Below are positions 16,955 to 25,794 of a DNA stretch of 64,000 nt, piece after piece. A model generated the notes under the pieces. That model ran no database searches and was not told the DNA's origin. It saw nothing but the letters and a program-made list of their open reading frames with translations. The position numbers were made by a program, and so were the translations under genes. Every line of letters starts with the position of its first letter. The first letter of the stretch is position 1. Origin of the DNA: Chitinophagales bacterium. GTDB taxonomy: Bacteria > Bacteroidota > Bacteroidia > Chitinophagales > Chitinophagaceae. The stretch lies in contig JAFLBJ010000001.1 of assembly GCA_017303415.1 (NCBI GenBank), positions 1,984,001-2,048,000 of the forward strand, read 5' to 3'.

Positions 16955-18168
16955 AGAAGTATTTACCCATCTTTTTTCTTTTACTGATGATCGGCGCGCT
17001 CGTGTTGCTGATCATTGGATCTTCCTCCGCATCATCCGGTAAACGGAGAATGGACGGGCGATTGGCGATTGGAAAAATTTCCAAAAAGCCCTATGGGCAC
17101 TATGTCGCCTATTCCGGATTAAGTACACTTTTTAAAAAAGCAGATATCATTCCTACAGGCTTTGATAATGCCTACCTGGACAGCCTTCAGGAGTTTTCTA
17201 CAGGAAATGCCCTGGTGATCATTACTGATCAATTCAACCCAACAGAAAAGGAAATGGGAAATTTAATGCGGTTTGCCTCCTATGGCAATACGATCTTTCT
17301 CAGTACCCGAAGCATTTCCTATCAGGTGGAGAAAACACTTTCTGTTACGCTCGAAGAAGAAGTATTTCCTTACTATGATTCGCTGACCGTTGAACTCAAT
17401 ACACCTCCTTTTACATCCAAACAATCTTTTACCTACCCGGGTTATGAGTTTGCCTCACCTGCCCATTCATGGAACGATAGCCTGGTCGATATTCTCGCAA
17501 CTTCGGTGGAGGGCAAGCCATTGATGTTTCGCTATCACGCGGGTGGAGGAAATATTTTCATGCACCTGGCACCCTTATCCCTGTCCAATTATTTCCTCCT
17601 CCATAAAAAGAACCTGCCCTATTACGAACAACTTTTTTCGCTGATACCTTCTTCGGTACAAAAAATCTATTGGGATGAATATTTTTCACAAAAAAACCTG
17701 AACAACCAGCAACCCAATCCCAAGCAAGCCAATTGGTGGACGGTGATGATGCGTTATCCCTCCATGAAGGCGGCACTTTGGATCGCGCTCATAACCCTGA
17801 TCATATACGTGCTGCTGGAAATGAGACGCCGGAGAAGACAGATACCCGTGCTTCCGGTACCCAGAAATGATTCACTCGATTTTGTACGCACCATTGGGCG
17901 GTTATATCATGAACGGGGTGATCACCGTAACCTGTGTATCAAGATGGGGTCGTATTTTCTGGAGCATGTTAGAAACCGATATCGGGTGACAACTACCCGG
18001 CTGGATGATGAGCTGGTAAAGACCCTTCATTTTAAATCCGGTTATCCGGAACCCGAGATCCGGTATATTCTCTCCTTTATTGCCCAATTGGAAAAAGAAC
18101 ATTCGGTTTCAGTGTGGCAATTGCAAGACTTTTATCAACAATTAGAAAAATTCTATAAACAAGCCTGA
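16951..18168 (+). CDS. DUF4350-containing membrane protein
   Basis: A 405-residue protein with an N-terminal helix (residues 4-26), an extracytoplasmic DUF4350-like domain (GHYVAYSGLSTLFKKADIIP, then an ALVIITDQFNPTEKEM strand-loop), a second helix near residues 270-290 (KAALWIALITLIIYVLLEM), a basic RRRRR patch and a cytoplasmic helical tail. The DUF4350 fold is related to Rossmann-like glutamine amidotransferase domains without catalytic residues. It starts on the stop of the DUF4129 gene and ends 1 base before moxR. Confidence 0.8.
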   Translation: MKKYLPIFFLLLMIGALVLLIIGSSSASSGKRRMDGRLAIGKISKKPYGHYVAYSGLSTLFKKADIIPTGFDNAYLDSLQEFSTGNALVIITDQFNPTEKEMGNLMRFASYGNTIFLSTRSISYQVEKTLSVTLEEEVFPYYDSLTVELNTPPFTSKQSFTYPGYEFASPAHSWNDSLVDILATSVEGKPLMFRYHAGGGNIFMHLAPLSLSNYFLLHKKNLPYYEQLFSLIPSSVQKIYWDEYFSQKNLNNQQPNPKQANWWTVMMRYPSMKAALWIALITLIIYVLLEMRRRRRQIPVLPVPRNDSLDFVRTIGRLYHERGDHRNLCIKMGSYFLEHVRNRYRVTTTRLDDELVKTLHFKSGYPEPEIRYILSFIAQLEKEHSVSVWQLQDFYQQLEKFYKQA

Positions 18169-18169
18169 T

Positions 18170-19147
18170 ATGGACGAACAAATGTACCAGCCCCGAGTTG
18201 ACCTGACAGCCCTCAATGAGGCGGTCAACAATATCCGCTCCGAGATCAAGAAGATCATTGTCGGACAGGATGAGATGGTCAAGTTGATCCTGGCCGCGAT
18301 CCTGGCCGATGGCCATGTATTGATTGAAGGGGTGCCGGGTGTGGCAAAAACACTCACCGCTAAATTGGTTGCCCGAAGTATCAATGCCGGTTTTTCACGT
18401 ATCCAGTTTACGCCCGACCTGATGCCTTCCGATGTATTGGGTACCCCGGTGTTCAATCCACGTGAAGCGGTATTTGATTTCAAACCAGGTCCCGTATTCA
18501 GTAATATCGTACTCATTGATGAGATCAACCGGGCACCGGCCAAGACCCAATCTGCCCTTTTTGAGATCATGGAAGAACGACAGGCCACAGTAGATGGAAA
18601 GACCTATCCCATGGCGTCCCCGTTTATGGTATTGGCCACCCAGAACCCGATCGAACAGGAAGGAACCTATCGTTTACCCGAGGCGCAACTGGATCGTTTC
18701 CTTTTCAAAGTACTGGTACCTTATCCTACTGAAGAGCAGGAGGTGGCTATGCTTAAACTCTTTCATGAAATGGGTAGTGCAAAACCGGTTGATAAAGTAC
18801 AACCCGTATTACATGGGGATCAGATCAACCAGATCAGGCAGCAGGTAAAGACCTTGCTGATCGAGGATAAACTGATGGCCTTTATTGCCCGTTTGATCCA
18901 GCAGACCCGAAATCATAAATCCATCTACCTTGGCGCATCGCCCCGGGCTTCATTGGCCATCATGCACGCGGCAAAGGCCATGGCTGCCTTGTCGGGGAGA
19001 GATTTTGTGACCCCGGAAGATATTCTTTCCATCGTCGCGCCTGTACTTCGCCACCGGATCATTCTGGCTCCCGAAAAGGAAATGGAAGGTGTTACTGAAG
19101 ATGAGGTAATCAAACAGGTCATTGAAGGAATGGAAGTACCCAGGTAA
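18170..19147 (+). CDS. MoxR-family AAA+ ATPase
   Basis: A 325-residue cytoplasmic AAA+ ATPase, the energy-using member of the operon. Walker A is GVPGVAKT (about 54-61), Walker B IVLIDEINRAP, and sensor 1 VLATQNPIEQEGTYRLPEAQ. The C-terminal lid (LGASPRASLAIMHAAKAMAALSGRDFV) is complete. MoxR ATPases work as chaperones that mature or activate envelope or metal-containing complexes, commonly with DUF58 and von Willebrand factor A proteins. Here the DUF58 gene follows with no gap, but no BatA/BatB-type vWA gene is adjacent. Confidence 0.93.
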   Translation: MDEQMYQPRVDLTALNEAVNNIRSEIKKIIVGQDEMVKLILAAILADGHVLIEGVPGVAKTLTAKLVARSINAGFSRIQFTPDLMPSDVLGTPVFNPREAVFDFKPGPVFSNIVLIDEINRAPAKTQSALFEIMEERQATVDGKTYPMASPFMVLATQNPIEQEGTYRLPEAQLDRFLFKVLVPYPTEEQEVAMLKLFHEMGSAKPVDKVQPVLHGDQINQIRQQVKTLLIEDKLMAFIARLIQQTRNHKSIYLGASPRASLAIMHAAKAMAALSGRDFVTPEDILSIVAPVLRHRIILAPEKEMEGVTEDEVIKQVIEGMEVPR

Positions 19148-20494
19148 ATGGATTATCATTCTTTGTTCATGCTAAGATCATTTTACTTACATACCAGAGC
19201 TTATGTTGCCGCAGGGGTAGTGGCCCTGATCTTTGCGGCGAGTTATTTCCTGCCCTGGCTATACCAGGCGGCATTGATCGCCCTCGTACTTTTTTTACTC
19301 ACCCTGGTGGTTGATGTAATGCTTTTATATGGCAACAAAAAAGGGGTAACCGCAAACCGGGTAGTAGGGGAGCGGTTTAGCCATGGAGATGAGAATGAGG
19401 TAAGAATAAATCTACAGAATGAATATCCCTTCCCCGTAGCGGTTTCCATCATTGAAGAACTACCCGATCAATTTCAGGAGAGATACAAAGCGGTCAATAA
19501 ATTACTTCCCGGAAAATCTGTCGCGGAACACCATTACCAACTCAAACCGCTTACACGGGGAGAATATATTTTTAACCAAACCATATTGATGGTTACCAGC
19601 CCCCTGAGTCTGGTAAGCCGCCGCCTGGCTTTTGGAACCAATCAAACCGTAAAAGTGTATCCTTCTTATATGCAAATGCGCCGGTATCAACTACTGGCCA
19701 TTAGCAATCGGTTGGAGGAAGCGGGTGTAAAAAGGGTACGTCGTCTGGGACACAGCATGGAATTTGAACAAATCAAGGAGTATGTTCTGGGTGATGATTA
19801 CCGAACGGTAAACTGGAAGGCCTCCGCCCGCCGAAGCGACCTGATGGTGAATACCTTTACCGATGAAAGAAGCCAGCAGATCTATTGTGTGATCAATAAA
19901 GGCCGGGTAATGAAAATGCCTTTTCGGGGAATGTACCTGCTGGATCATGCCATCAATGCCGCATTGGTGTTGAGTAATGTGGCATTGGCAAAGCAGGATA
20001 AGGCAGGCCTGATCACCTTTGCGGAAAATATTGATACCTTTTTACCGGCTGACCGAAAACCAACGCAGATCAACCTGATCCTCGAATCGCTCTACAAACA
20101 ACAAACCCGGTTTCTTGAACCCGATCTGGAAAAGTTATTTTCGGTGATCAGGAACCGGATAAGCCACCGAAGCCTATTGGTGTATTTTACCAATTTCGAG
20201 TCATTCGAAAGCATGGAAAGACAATTACCCTCTCTCCAGCGGATCGCCCGTTATCACCTGCTCCTGGTGGTTCTATTTGAAAATACAGAACTCCGCACAC
20301 TCCAGCAAAGCAAGGCCGAAACCGTTGAAGATATTTATATCAAGACCATTGGCGAAAAATTCAGCAACGAGAAAAGACGCATGGTCCGCGAACTGCAAAA
20401 GAATGGGATACTATCCATTCTGTCCGCACCGGAAGACCTGACGGTGAACACGATCAATAAGTATCTGGAGGTGAAGAACAGGATGTCGATTTGA
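19148..20494 (+). CDS. DUF58 domain protein
   Basis: A 448-residue protein with two N-terminal hydrophobic segments (about 18-55), a beta-rich region and a vWA-like DUF58 domain with the signature EYVLGDDYRTVNWKASARR (about 213-231). It starts directly after the moxR stop; an internal Met at residue 8 is an alternative start. DUF58 proteins are the usual partners of MoxR ATPases and are thought to bind client proteins at the membrane. It is the last gene of the operon, and an AATAAGR palindrome separates it from truB. Confidence 0.87.
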   Translation: MDYHSLFMLRSFYLHTRAYVAAGVVALIFAASYFLPWLYQAALIALVLFLLTLVVDVMLLYGNKKGVTANRVVGERFSHGDENEVRINLQNEYPFPVAVSIIEELPDQFQERYKAVNKLLPGKSVAEHHYQLKPLTRGEYIFNQTILMVTSPLSLVSRRLAFGTNQTVKVYPSYMQMRRYQLLAISNRLEEAGVKRVRRLGHSMEFEQIKEYVLGDDYRTVNWKASARRSDLMVNTFTDERSQQIYCVINKGRVMKMPFRGMYLLDHAINAALVLSNVALAKQDKAGLITFAENIDTFLPADRKPTQINLILESLYKQQTRFLEPDLEKLFSVIRNRISHRSLLVYFTNFESFESMERQLPSLQRIARYHLLLVVLFENTELRTLQQSKAETVEDIYIKTIGEKFSNEKRRMVRELQKNGILSILSAPEDLTVNTINKYLEVKNRMSI

Positions 20495-20496
20495 AT

Positions 20497-20592
20497 AATC
20501 AGAAATAAGGAATAACAAATATGAAATACGGGACAGAAATAACCAGTACTCCCTAATTTCTTATTCCTTATTCCTTATTTCTTATTTCCTTT
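20497..20592. repeat. Heptamer palindrome, family E (two arms)
   Basis: The left arm is degenerate AAATAAG/GAATAAC/AAATATG units and the right arm (about 20554-20592) their complement, CTTATTC/CTTATTT units, separated by about 20 bases. It fills the gap between the DUF58 gene and truB. The right edge forms a TTCCTTTG sequence 4 bases before the truB ATG, one base off a -7 box. Confidence 0.65.
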
Positions 20593-20597
20593 GCATC

Positions 20598-21302
20598 ATG
20601 TCTCTTAATGCGCCTTCTGTTTACGAAACCGGTCAGGTACTCCTGATCGACAAGCCCCTTCGCTGGACCTCCTTTGATGTTGTACGAAAGATCAGAAACC
20701 TGATACGTATCAAGAAAGTGGGGCATGCCGGAACACTCGATCCCCTGGCAACTGGCCTGCTCATTGTGTGCACGGGAAAATTTACCAAAAAGATCAATGA
20801 GTATATGGCCCGGGAGAAGGAATACACCGGCACGTTCACCCTTGGGGCAACAACACCCACTTATGATCTTGAGAGCGAGCCCACTGATTTTAAACCATTG
20901 GAGGACATCGATCGGAACACCCTTATTGAACAAACAGCATCCTTTACCGGTGATATTCTTCAAATACCTCCGGCCCATTCAGCTATTAAAGTGGATGGGA
21001 AAAGGGTATATGAACTGGCGAGGCAAGGGAAGGAAGTAAAACTCGATCCACGCCCGGTAACCATTAAGGAATTTGAGATCACACGAATTGAATTACCCGA
21101 GGTTGATTTCCGGGTGGTGTGTACCACAGGGACCTATATCCGTAGCCTGGCTAATGATTTTGGAGCGGCATTGGGGTGTGGGGCCTATCTCAGCAAACTT
21201 TGTCGCACCCGCATCGGTGAGTTTCGGTTGGAAGAAGCGAAAGATATGCAGGAGTTTGAAAAGGAAATCAAGAGCGTAATTGAAAAGACTGGCGGGAGTT
21301 AA
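20598..21302 (+). CDS. truB: tRNA pseudouridine-55 synthase
   Basis: A 234-residue enzyme that converts U55 of the T loop to pseudouridine in nearly all tRNAs. The catalytic motif GHAGTLDPLATGLL contains Asp48. The IPPAHSAIKVDGKRVYELAR segment and the GTYIRSLANDFGAALGC motif are intact, and the short C-terminus without a PUA domain is normal for Bacteroidota. The start ATG lies right behind a repeat element and a near -7 box. It is convergent with the BamA-like gene. Confidence 0.95.
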   Translation: MSLNAPSVYETGQVLLIDKPLRWTSFDVVRKIRNLIRIKKVGHAGTLDPLATGLLIVCTGKFTKKINEYMAREKEYTGTFTLGATTPTYDLESEPTDFKPLEDIDRNTLIEQTASFTGDILQIPPAHSAIKVDGKRVYELARQGKEVKLDPRPVTIKEFEITRIELPEVDFRVVCTTGTYIRSLANDFGAALGCGAYLSKLCRTRIGEFRLEEAKDMQEFEKEIKSVIEKTGGS

Positions 21303-21375
21303 ACAGGGAATAGGGAAAAAGGAATAAGGAAGGTGAAATAAGGAAGAGCAGAACACTATACTTCCTTATTAATTC
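21303..21375. repeat. Purine-rich heptamer repeat between truB and the BamA-like gene
   Basis: GGAATAG, GGAATAAGG and GAAATAAGGAAG units form the left side, and a shorter CTTCCTTATTAATTC complement forms the right side. It appears to be an eroded family E element between convergent genes. Confidence 0.5.
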
Positions 21376-21388
21376 AATAATTCGATTC

Positions 21389-23749
21389 TTAGAAACGTAC
21401 AAACGGATAGTTGATCCCCAACTGAAATACGCCATGTAACAACGTACCTCCGTTCCATTTATAAAACCATTTGCTTTGTGCCTCGGCATTGCTTGGGGCC
21501 GGAGTAGGGTTGCGTGCCTTGAGGGAATAATCCAGGCGGACAACCAGGAATTCAAAGTCAAACCGCAAGCCAGTACCCACACCCACGGCCAGGTCTTTAA
21601 AGAATTTTTTCAAACTCGTCAGTTCACCTCCCGGAAAGTCATCGTTCGGCCGGATGAACCAGACATTGCCAATATCACTGAACAAAGCACTGGTGACCTT
21701 ATATCCGGCAATTTGTGCCAGCGGAAAACGGAATTCAATATTTGTCTCAAACATGAAATCTCCAAACCGGAAAGGAGCTTCCTCCCGGGTTTTTAGTGAG
21801 GACCCTGGCCCAAGGCTACGCAGGTTCCAGGCTCGCATGCTATTGGGCCCACCCGGGAAGAACTGCCGGAAATAGGGCATTTGGATATCACTGTTGCGGG
21901 TACGTGTCTTGAGGGCGATACCGACACCACTATAGAAACGGGTGACCAATTGGTTTCTGCCAAAATTCATGCTGCGTACAAATTCAGCATCAAACTTGAC
22001 GAAACGATATAAGCTGTCGAATAACTTGGCATCGATAAGTCGTGACAGCAAGCCGGATTCTTCGAAATTGGCGCTAAACAGGTTTACATTTTTCCCTTTA
22101 CCTCCCGTGATTTTGAATCCTGCCTGACCCGATACTACCAATCCCTGGTTGAAGATGTTTTTGAAAGAAGGATTACGGTCGATCAGTGAACTCAGGCTAT
22201 CGCGGCGTTGAAGAACCGTGTATTCAATATTGGGTAATACAATGCGGAGTGATTTATTCTTCCAGGCAATATCATACCCCCAGGAGAGGTTCAGCGAGTT
22301 AACAATGAAATAATCCTTCCGGTCTGTGTTGCTATAGGCTATGGAAAGACTGGTCTTGGCTCTTTCCTTGGCCGATGCCCGGATAAAGGAGGGATTGGGA
22401 ATCAAGCGGGGAAAATTGATCGTATAGCTTACCCCGGCTTGTTGGGCGGCAATGAACTTTCCCTTTGTACTTAGTTCGGTATTGATCCGCGCATTGAGGT
22501 TATACTGGTTGGCCGAACGGGCAAAATTGCGGTTGAGCAAGGTGGCATTCGCGCCAAGCCCCAGCAGGTTACCCTGTATCAGGGCATTATTGCTTCCACT
22601 TACCTCCAGATTGGTTGTAAAGGAATACCGGCTGGCCGGGGTTAGGAAAATATTGAAATCCACCGTATCAGAGCCAGGTCTTGTTACCTGTTCAATATTC
22701 ACGAGTCGCCATGCTCCAAGGCCATTGAACCGGTTGACTGTTTTGAGGTATTGTTGCTGATTATATAGGTCACCCCGCTTGAAATAGATGTATTGAGAGA
22801 GAAATTTCCAGCCAAAAAAATCAGTGTATCGGACAACGCTGTAACTCGAATCGATATGGTTGACCTTTCTGTCTGCAGCAATTGAATCTCCGGTATAATC
22901 GGGGAAAACAGTGGTATGTCCAACATAGAATTTGGTCAGCCGTGTTGGGTTGAATCCCGGTTTTAGGATGAACTCAATATTGGCCGTCGGGTTTTCCATC
23001 CGCTTTCGCCTTTCTTCGAGTTGGAGAATCTGTTCAAAAGGGTCAAGGGTAGGGGCGAGTAAAGAGGCATCGAGTGTATCCCAAACGGCCACTAATTCTT
23101 CCCGAGAAAACCGAAGGTACCCGTTGTTACGGTAGAGCGTGACCAATCGGTCGATCTCTGTTGAAATATTTTGTTTGGAAAATGCATCCCCTTTCCTGAG
23201 TATGGATTTATCAGCTGATTGAAGAGCCAGAGCCTGAAGATCCGCTTTGTTAGGATGATAGGAGCCTGTATCGTTCAGGTTGTATGCTACAGAGTCTATG
23301 TGGATCATTTTCCCCGGTCTGACATGAAAGTCCACAGTCGTTCTGAACTGGTCACCATGTTTGTTATTGGGAACAACCACCAGACTCGTATCAAACCAGA
23401 TCGTATCTCGGTAATAGCCCAGTGAGTTAAGCAGGTCACGCATAAAGAGCACAGACCGTTGGGCATGAGTGCTGTCATAGGCAGGCGGGTTGCGCAAAAC
23501 CTCGCGGATCAACTGGCCAACTGTCCGGATACGGATACTGTCATCCAGTTGGTTTCGGAGGCGGGAAGAAAGGGATTTACGCTCATCCTTTGAAAAGTCA
23601 CCCTGCAATTGGATATTTGTTTCGTAGACAAAGGGTTTGTTGGGGGGATACCCCTTAGGAACCACACCACAGGAGGAAACCAGGACAACCGCCATCCCGA
23701 AAAGGATGGCTGGTAGTAGGGGAGCATATTTTTCCTGCCAGCCTTTCAA
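21389..23749 (-). CDS. BamA/TamA-like outer membrane assembly protein with lipoprotein signal
   Basis: A 786-residue Omp85-superfamily protein. The N-terminus is a lipoprotein-type signal with Cys27 (VSSC), unusual for an Omp85 barrel but common in the Bacteroidota TamA-like group. POTRA-like segments occupy roughly residues 45-350, and the D15 surface-antigen barrel the C-terminal 350, with the motif FFPGGPNSMRAWNLRSLGPG (the conserved L6 loop) and a terminal aromatic residue (NYPFVRF). It likely inserts or exports proteins or lipids at the outer membrane. The start is TTG at 23749, since no ATG precedes the signal peptide; Met19 would remove most of its n-region. It is divergent from the SpoU gene. 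Confidence 0.85.
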   Translation of the reverse strand: MKGWQEKYAPLLPAILFGMAVVLVSSCGVVPKGYPPNKPFVYETNIQLQGDFSKDERKSLSSRLRNQLDDSIRIRTVGQLIREVLRNPPAYDSTHAQRSVLFMRDLLNSLGYYRDTIWFDTSLVVVPNNKHGDQFRTTVDFHVRPGKMIHIDSVAYNLNDTGSYHPNKADLQALALQSADKSILRKGDAFSKQNISTEIDRLVTLYRNNGYLRFSREELVAVWDTLDASLLAPTLDPFEQILQLEERRKRMENPTANIEFILKPGFNPTRLTKFYVGHTTVFPDYTGDSIAADRKVNHIDSSYSVVRYTDFFGWKFLSQYIYFKRGDLYNQQQYLKTVNRFNGLGAWRLVNIEQVTRPGSDTVDFNIFLTPASRYSFTTNLEVSGSNNALIQGNLLGLGANATLLNRNFARSANQYNLNARINTELSTKGKFIAAQQAGVSYTINFPRLIPNPSFIRASAKERAKTSLSIAYSNTDRKDYFIVNSLNLSWGYDIAWKNKSLRIVLPNIEYTVLQRRDSLSSLIDRNPSFKNIFNQGLVVSGQAGFKITGGKGKNVNLFSANFEESGLLSRLIDAKLFDSLYRFVKFDAEFVRSMNFGRNQLVTRFYSGVGIALKTRTRNSDIQMPYFRQFFPGGPNSMRAWNLRSLGPGSSLKTREEAPFRFGDFMFETNIEFRFPLAQIAGYKVTSALFSDIGNVWFIRPNDDFPGGELTSLKKFFKDLAVGVGTGLRFDFEFLVVRLDYSLKARNPTPAPSNAEAQSKWFYKWNGGTLLHGVFQLGINYPFVRF

Positions 23750-23777
23750 ATTGTATTGCTAATCGTAATTCGTTATA

Positions 23778-24527
23778 ATGCTGAGTAAAAACCAGATCAA
23801 ATATATCCAAAGTTTAGGCCAGAAAAAATTCAGGGATGCGGAGAAGGTATTTCTGGTAGAGGGACCCAAATCCGTACATGAATTTTTAACAAACCCTACA
23901 ACAAAGATACACCAGGTATATGCCGTAAAAGATTGGTGTGAAAAACATTCTTCCGGTTATGCGGGTATTCCGTTGACAGAGGTCGATGAAATAGAATTAG
24001 AAAGGATATCCCAGCTCTCCACACCTAACCAGGTATTATTAATCGCTGCCCAATATGAGGAGGCAGTAGATATCGACCCCGGCGGGCATTGGACATTGGC
24101 CCTGGATACGATCCAGGACCCGGGAAACATGGGAACGATTCTTCGTATTGCCGATTGGTTTGGGATAAAACAGGTGGTTTGCAGTGAAGACTGTGCCGAC
24201 TGGTACAATCCCAAGGTTGTTCAATCATCCATGGGAAGTCTTGGCCGTCTCCGCCTTTCCCGGAGGCCATTAGCTGATTGGTTGGGAAAATGGCACCAGA
24301 TACCTGTTTATGCCGCCGTGTTGAATGGCACACCTGTTCAGCAGGTGACGCGCAATAAGGAAGGGATCTTATTGATCGGAAATGAATCGAGAGGATTGGA
24401 ATTGTCTGTGTTGGAAAAGGCAAAGATAAAAGTGACAATACCAAGGATTGGGGAGGCAGAATCTTTGAATGCGGCTGTTGCCACAGGAATCCTTCTTTCC
24501 CACCTTATTGAAAGCGGATCGCTTTGA
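23778..24527 (+). CDS. TrmH/SpoU-family RNA methyltransferase
   Basis: A 249-residue SPOUT methyltransferase that 2'-O-methylates rRNA or tRNA using AdoMet. An N-terminal L30e-like substrate-binding part (SKNQIKYIQSLGQKKFRDAE) precedes the knot domain with motif 1 (LDTIQDPGNMGTILRIADWF), motif 2 (ILLIGNESRGL) and motif 3 (VTIPRIGEAESLNAAVATGI). Whether the target is rRNA or tRNA cannot be told. Its last 23 bases overlap the 3' end of the convergent ABC permease gene. Confidence 0.9.
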   Translation: MLSKNQIKYIQSLGQKKFRDAEKVFLVEGPKSVHEFLTNPTTKIHQVYAVKDWCEKHSSGYAGIPLTEVDEIELERISQLSTPNQVLLIAAQYEEAVDIDPGGHWTLALDTIQDPGNMGTILRIADWFGIKQVVCSEDCADWYNPKVVQSSMGSLGRLRLSRRPLADWLGKWHQIPVYAAVLNGTPVQQVTRNKEGILLIGNESRGLELSVLEKAKIKVTIPRIGEAESLNAAVATGILLSHLIESGSL

Positions 24528-25740
24528 CCGGCTGTACCCTTCTTACGATCAGGGAAGGGATCATCAATACCAGCAGGCTAACGAGTAATGTACCCCCTAC
24601 CACCAGCCCAACCTGCCACCAGACGATCTTTACCGCGGCTGAATCAAGATAATAGGATTCCTCCTGCAAGCGGACAAAGCCGGTTGTTTGCTGTAACCAG
24701 AGTAAACCCAATGCTACAGCTGTACCCAATAAGATACCTGTAACCGTAATAATGGCAGATTGAAATAAAAATACTTTTTGCACCATCCAGTTACTGGCTC
24801 CAAGCGACTTCAGGATTCCGATCATCCGTAATCTTTCCAGCACAAGTATGATAAGACAGGTAACGAGATTGATCAAAGCCACCGCTGCCATAACAATGAT
24901 CAGAATATTTCGGTTTTGGTCAAGGATCTTCAACCAGTCAAATATTTCCGGATAAATATCAGTTACCGCGCGTGCGTCCCATTCCTGCGGGAATGCAGAA
25001 AGGGTGAAGACCTCCTCCGCCAGGGCATCCATTTTTTGATAATCATCAATATAGATTTCATACCCACCGATCTGCTCAGGCCCCCATTCATTCAGCCGGC
25101 GAATCAGGGACAGGTCTCCAATGGCAAATGATTTATCGTATTCCTCTATACCTGTTTTGAAAATACCCACCACCTTCAGTTTGTCCGGGCGGATCGAGCC
25201 ATCCGGCTTGACAAAATAGATAATTGGCTGATCGTTGAGTTTTAATTTGAGCTGATTGGCCATGTAGGTGGAGATGATAATCTCCCGGCTATAACTGCTG
25301 TCCGTAAAACGGATAAACCGGCCTTCCTGCAAAAATGGCTTCAGGTGAGTGGTATCATAGGTCTTATCAAACCCCTTTACCAGAACCCCTTCGATCTCGC
25401 TGTTGATCCTTAAAATCGAATACCGGGTGGCAAAAGGGTGGATCGATCGGATGCCGGGAACCTTTCTTACCGCCTGTTCCAGCCGGATATTCCGCTTCAC
25501 CGGCAATTCCTCCGAAGTATTCCCCTGCCCGGGTTGTCGTTGTTGTACCCTTACATGCCCTAAAAAGCTGAATACCTTCTCGCTAACGGCTTCCTGGAAC
25601 CCATTGACCAGGGCAAGCGTAACGATCATGACCGCTACGCTGATCAGGGTAGCGGTGGTAGACAGCCGGATGATAAAACGGGAAAAAGACCGCTGTCTGT
25701 TAAAGGCGATGCGCCTGGCTATGAAGCTTGCAACGTTCAA
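24505..25740 (-). CDS. LolC/LolE-like ABC transporter permease (FtsX/MacB type)
   Basis: A 411-residue inner membrane protein with one N-terminal helix (LISVAVMIVTLALVNGF), a large periplasmic MacB-PCD domain and three C-terminal FtsX-type helices (LIIVMAAVALINLVTCLIIL, VFLFQSAIITVTGILLGTAV, VGLVVGGTLLVSLLVLMIP). This layout fits the lipoprotein-releasing LolCDE permeases. The frame is open for another 49 codons upstream but would overlap the divergent plug gene. The TTG at 25740 gives the usual NVASFIARRIAF start and is preferred. The partner ATPase is not in the window. Confidence 0.85.
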   Translation of the reverse strand: MNVASFIARRIAFNRQRSFSRFIIRLSTTATLISVAVMIVTLALVNGFQEAVSEKVFSFLGHVRVQQRQPGQGNTSEELPVKRNIRLEQAVRKVPGIRSIHPFATRYSILRINSEIEGVLVKGFDKTYDTTHLKPFLQEGRFIRFTDSSYSREIIISTYMANQLKLKLNDQPIIYFVKPDGSIRPDKLKVVGIFKTGIEEYDKSFAIGDLSLIRRLNEWGPEQIGGYEIYIDDYQKMDALAEEVFTLSAFPQEWDARAVTDIYPEIFDWLKILDQNRNILIIVMAAVALINLVTCLIILVLERLRMIGILKSLGASNWMVQKVFLFQSAIITVTGILLGTAVALGLLWLQQTTGFVRLQEESYYLDSAAVKIVWWQVGLVVGGTLLVSLLVLMIPSLIVRRVQPVKAIRFQ

Positions 25741-25794
25741 TAGGTGATCTTGGTCTTCAAAAATAAGCGGGAAATGGATAATATTGCTATATAA

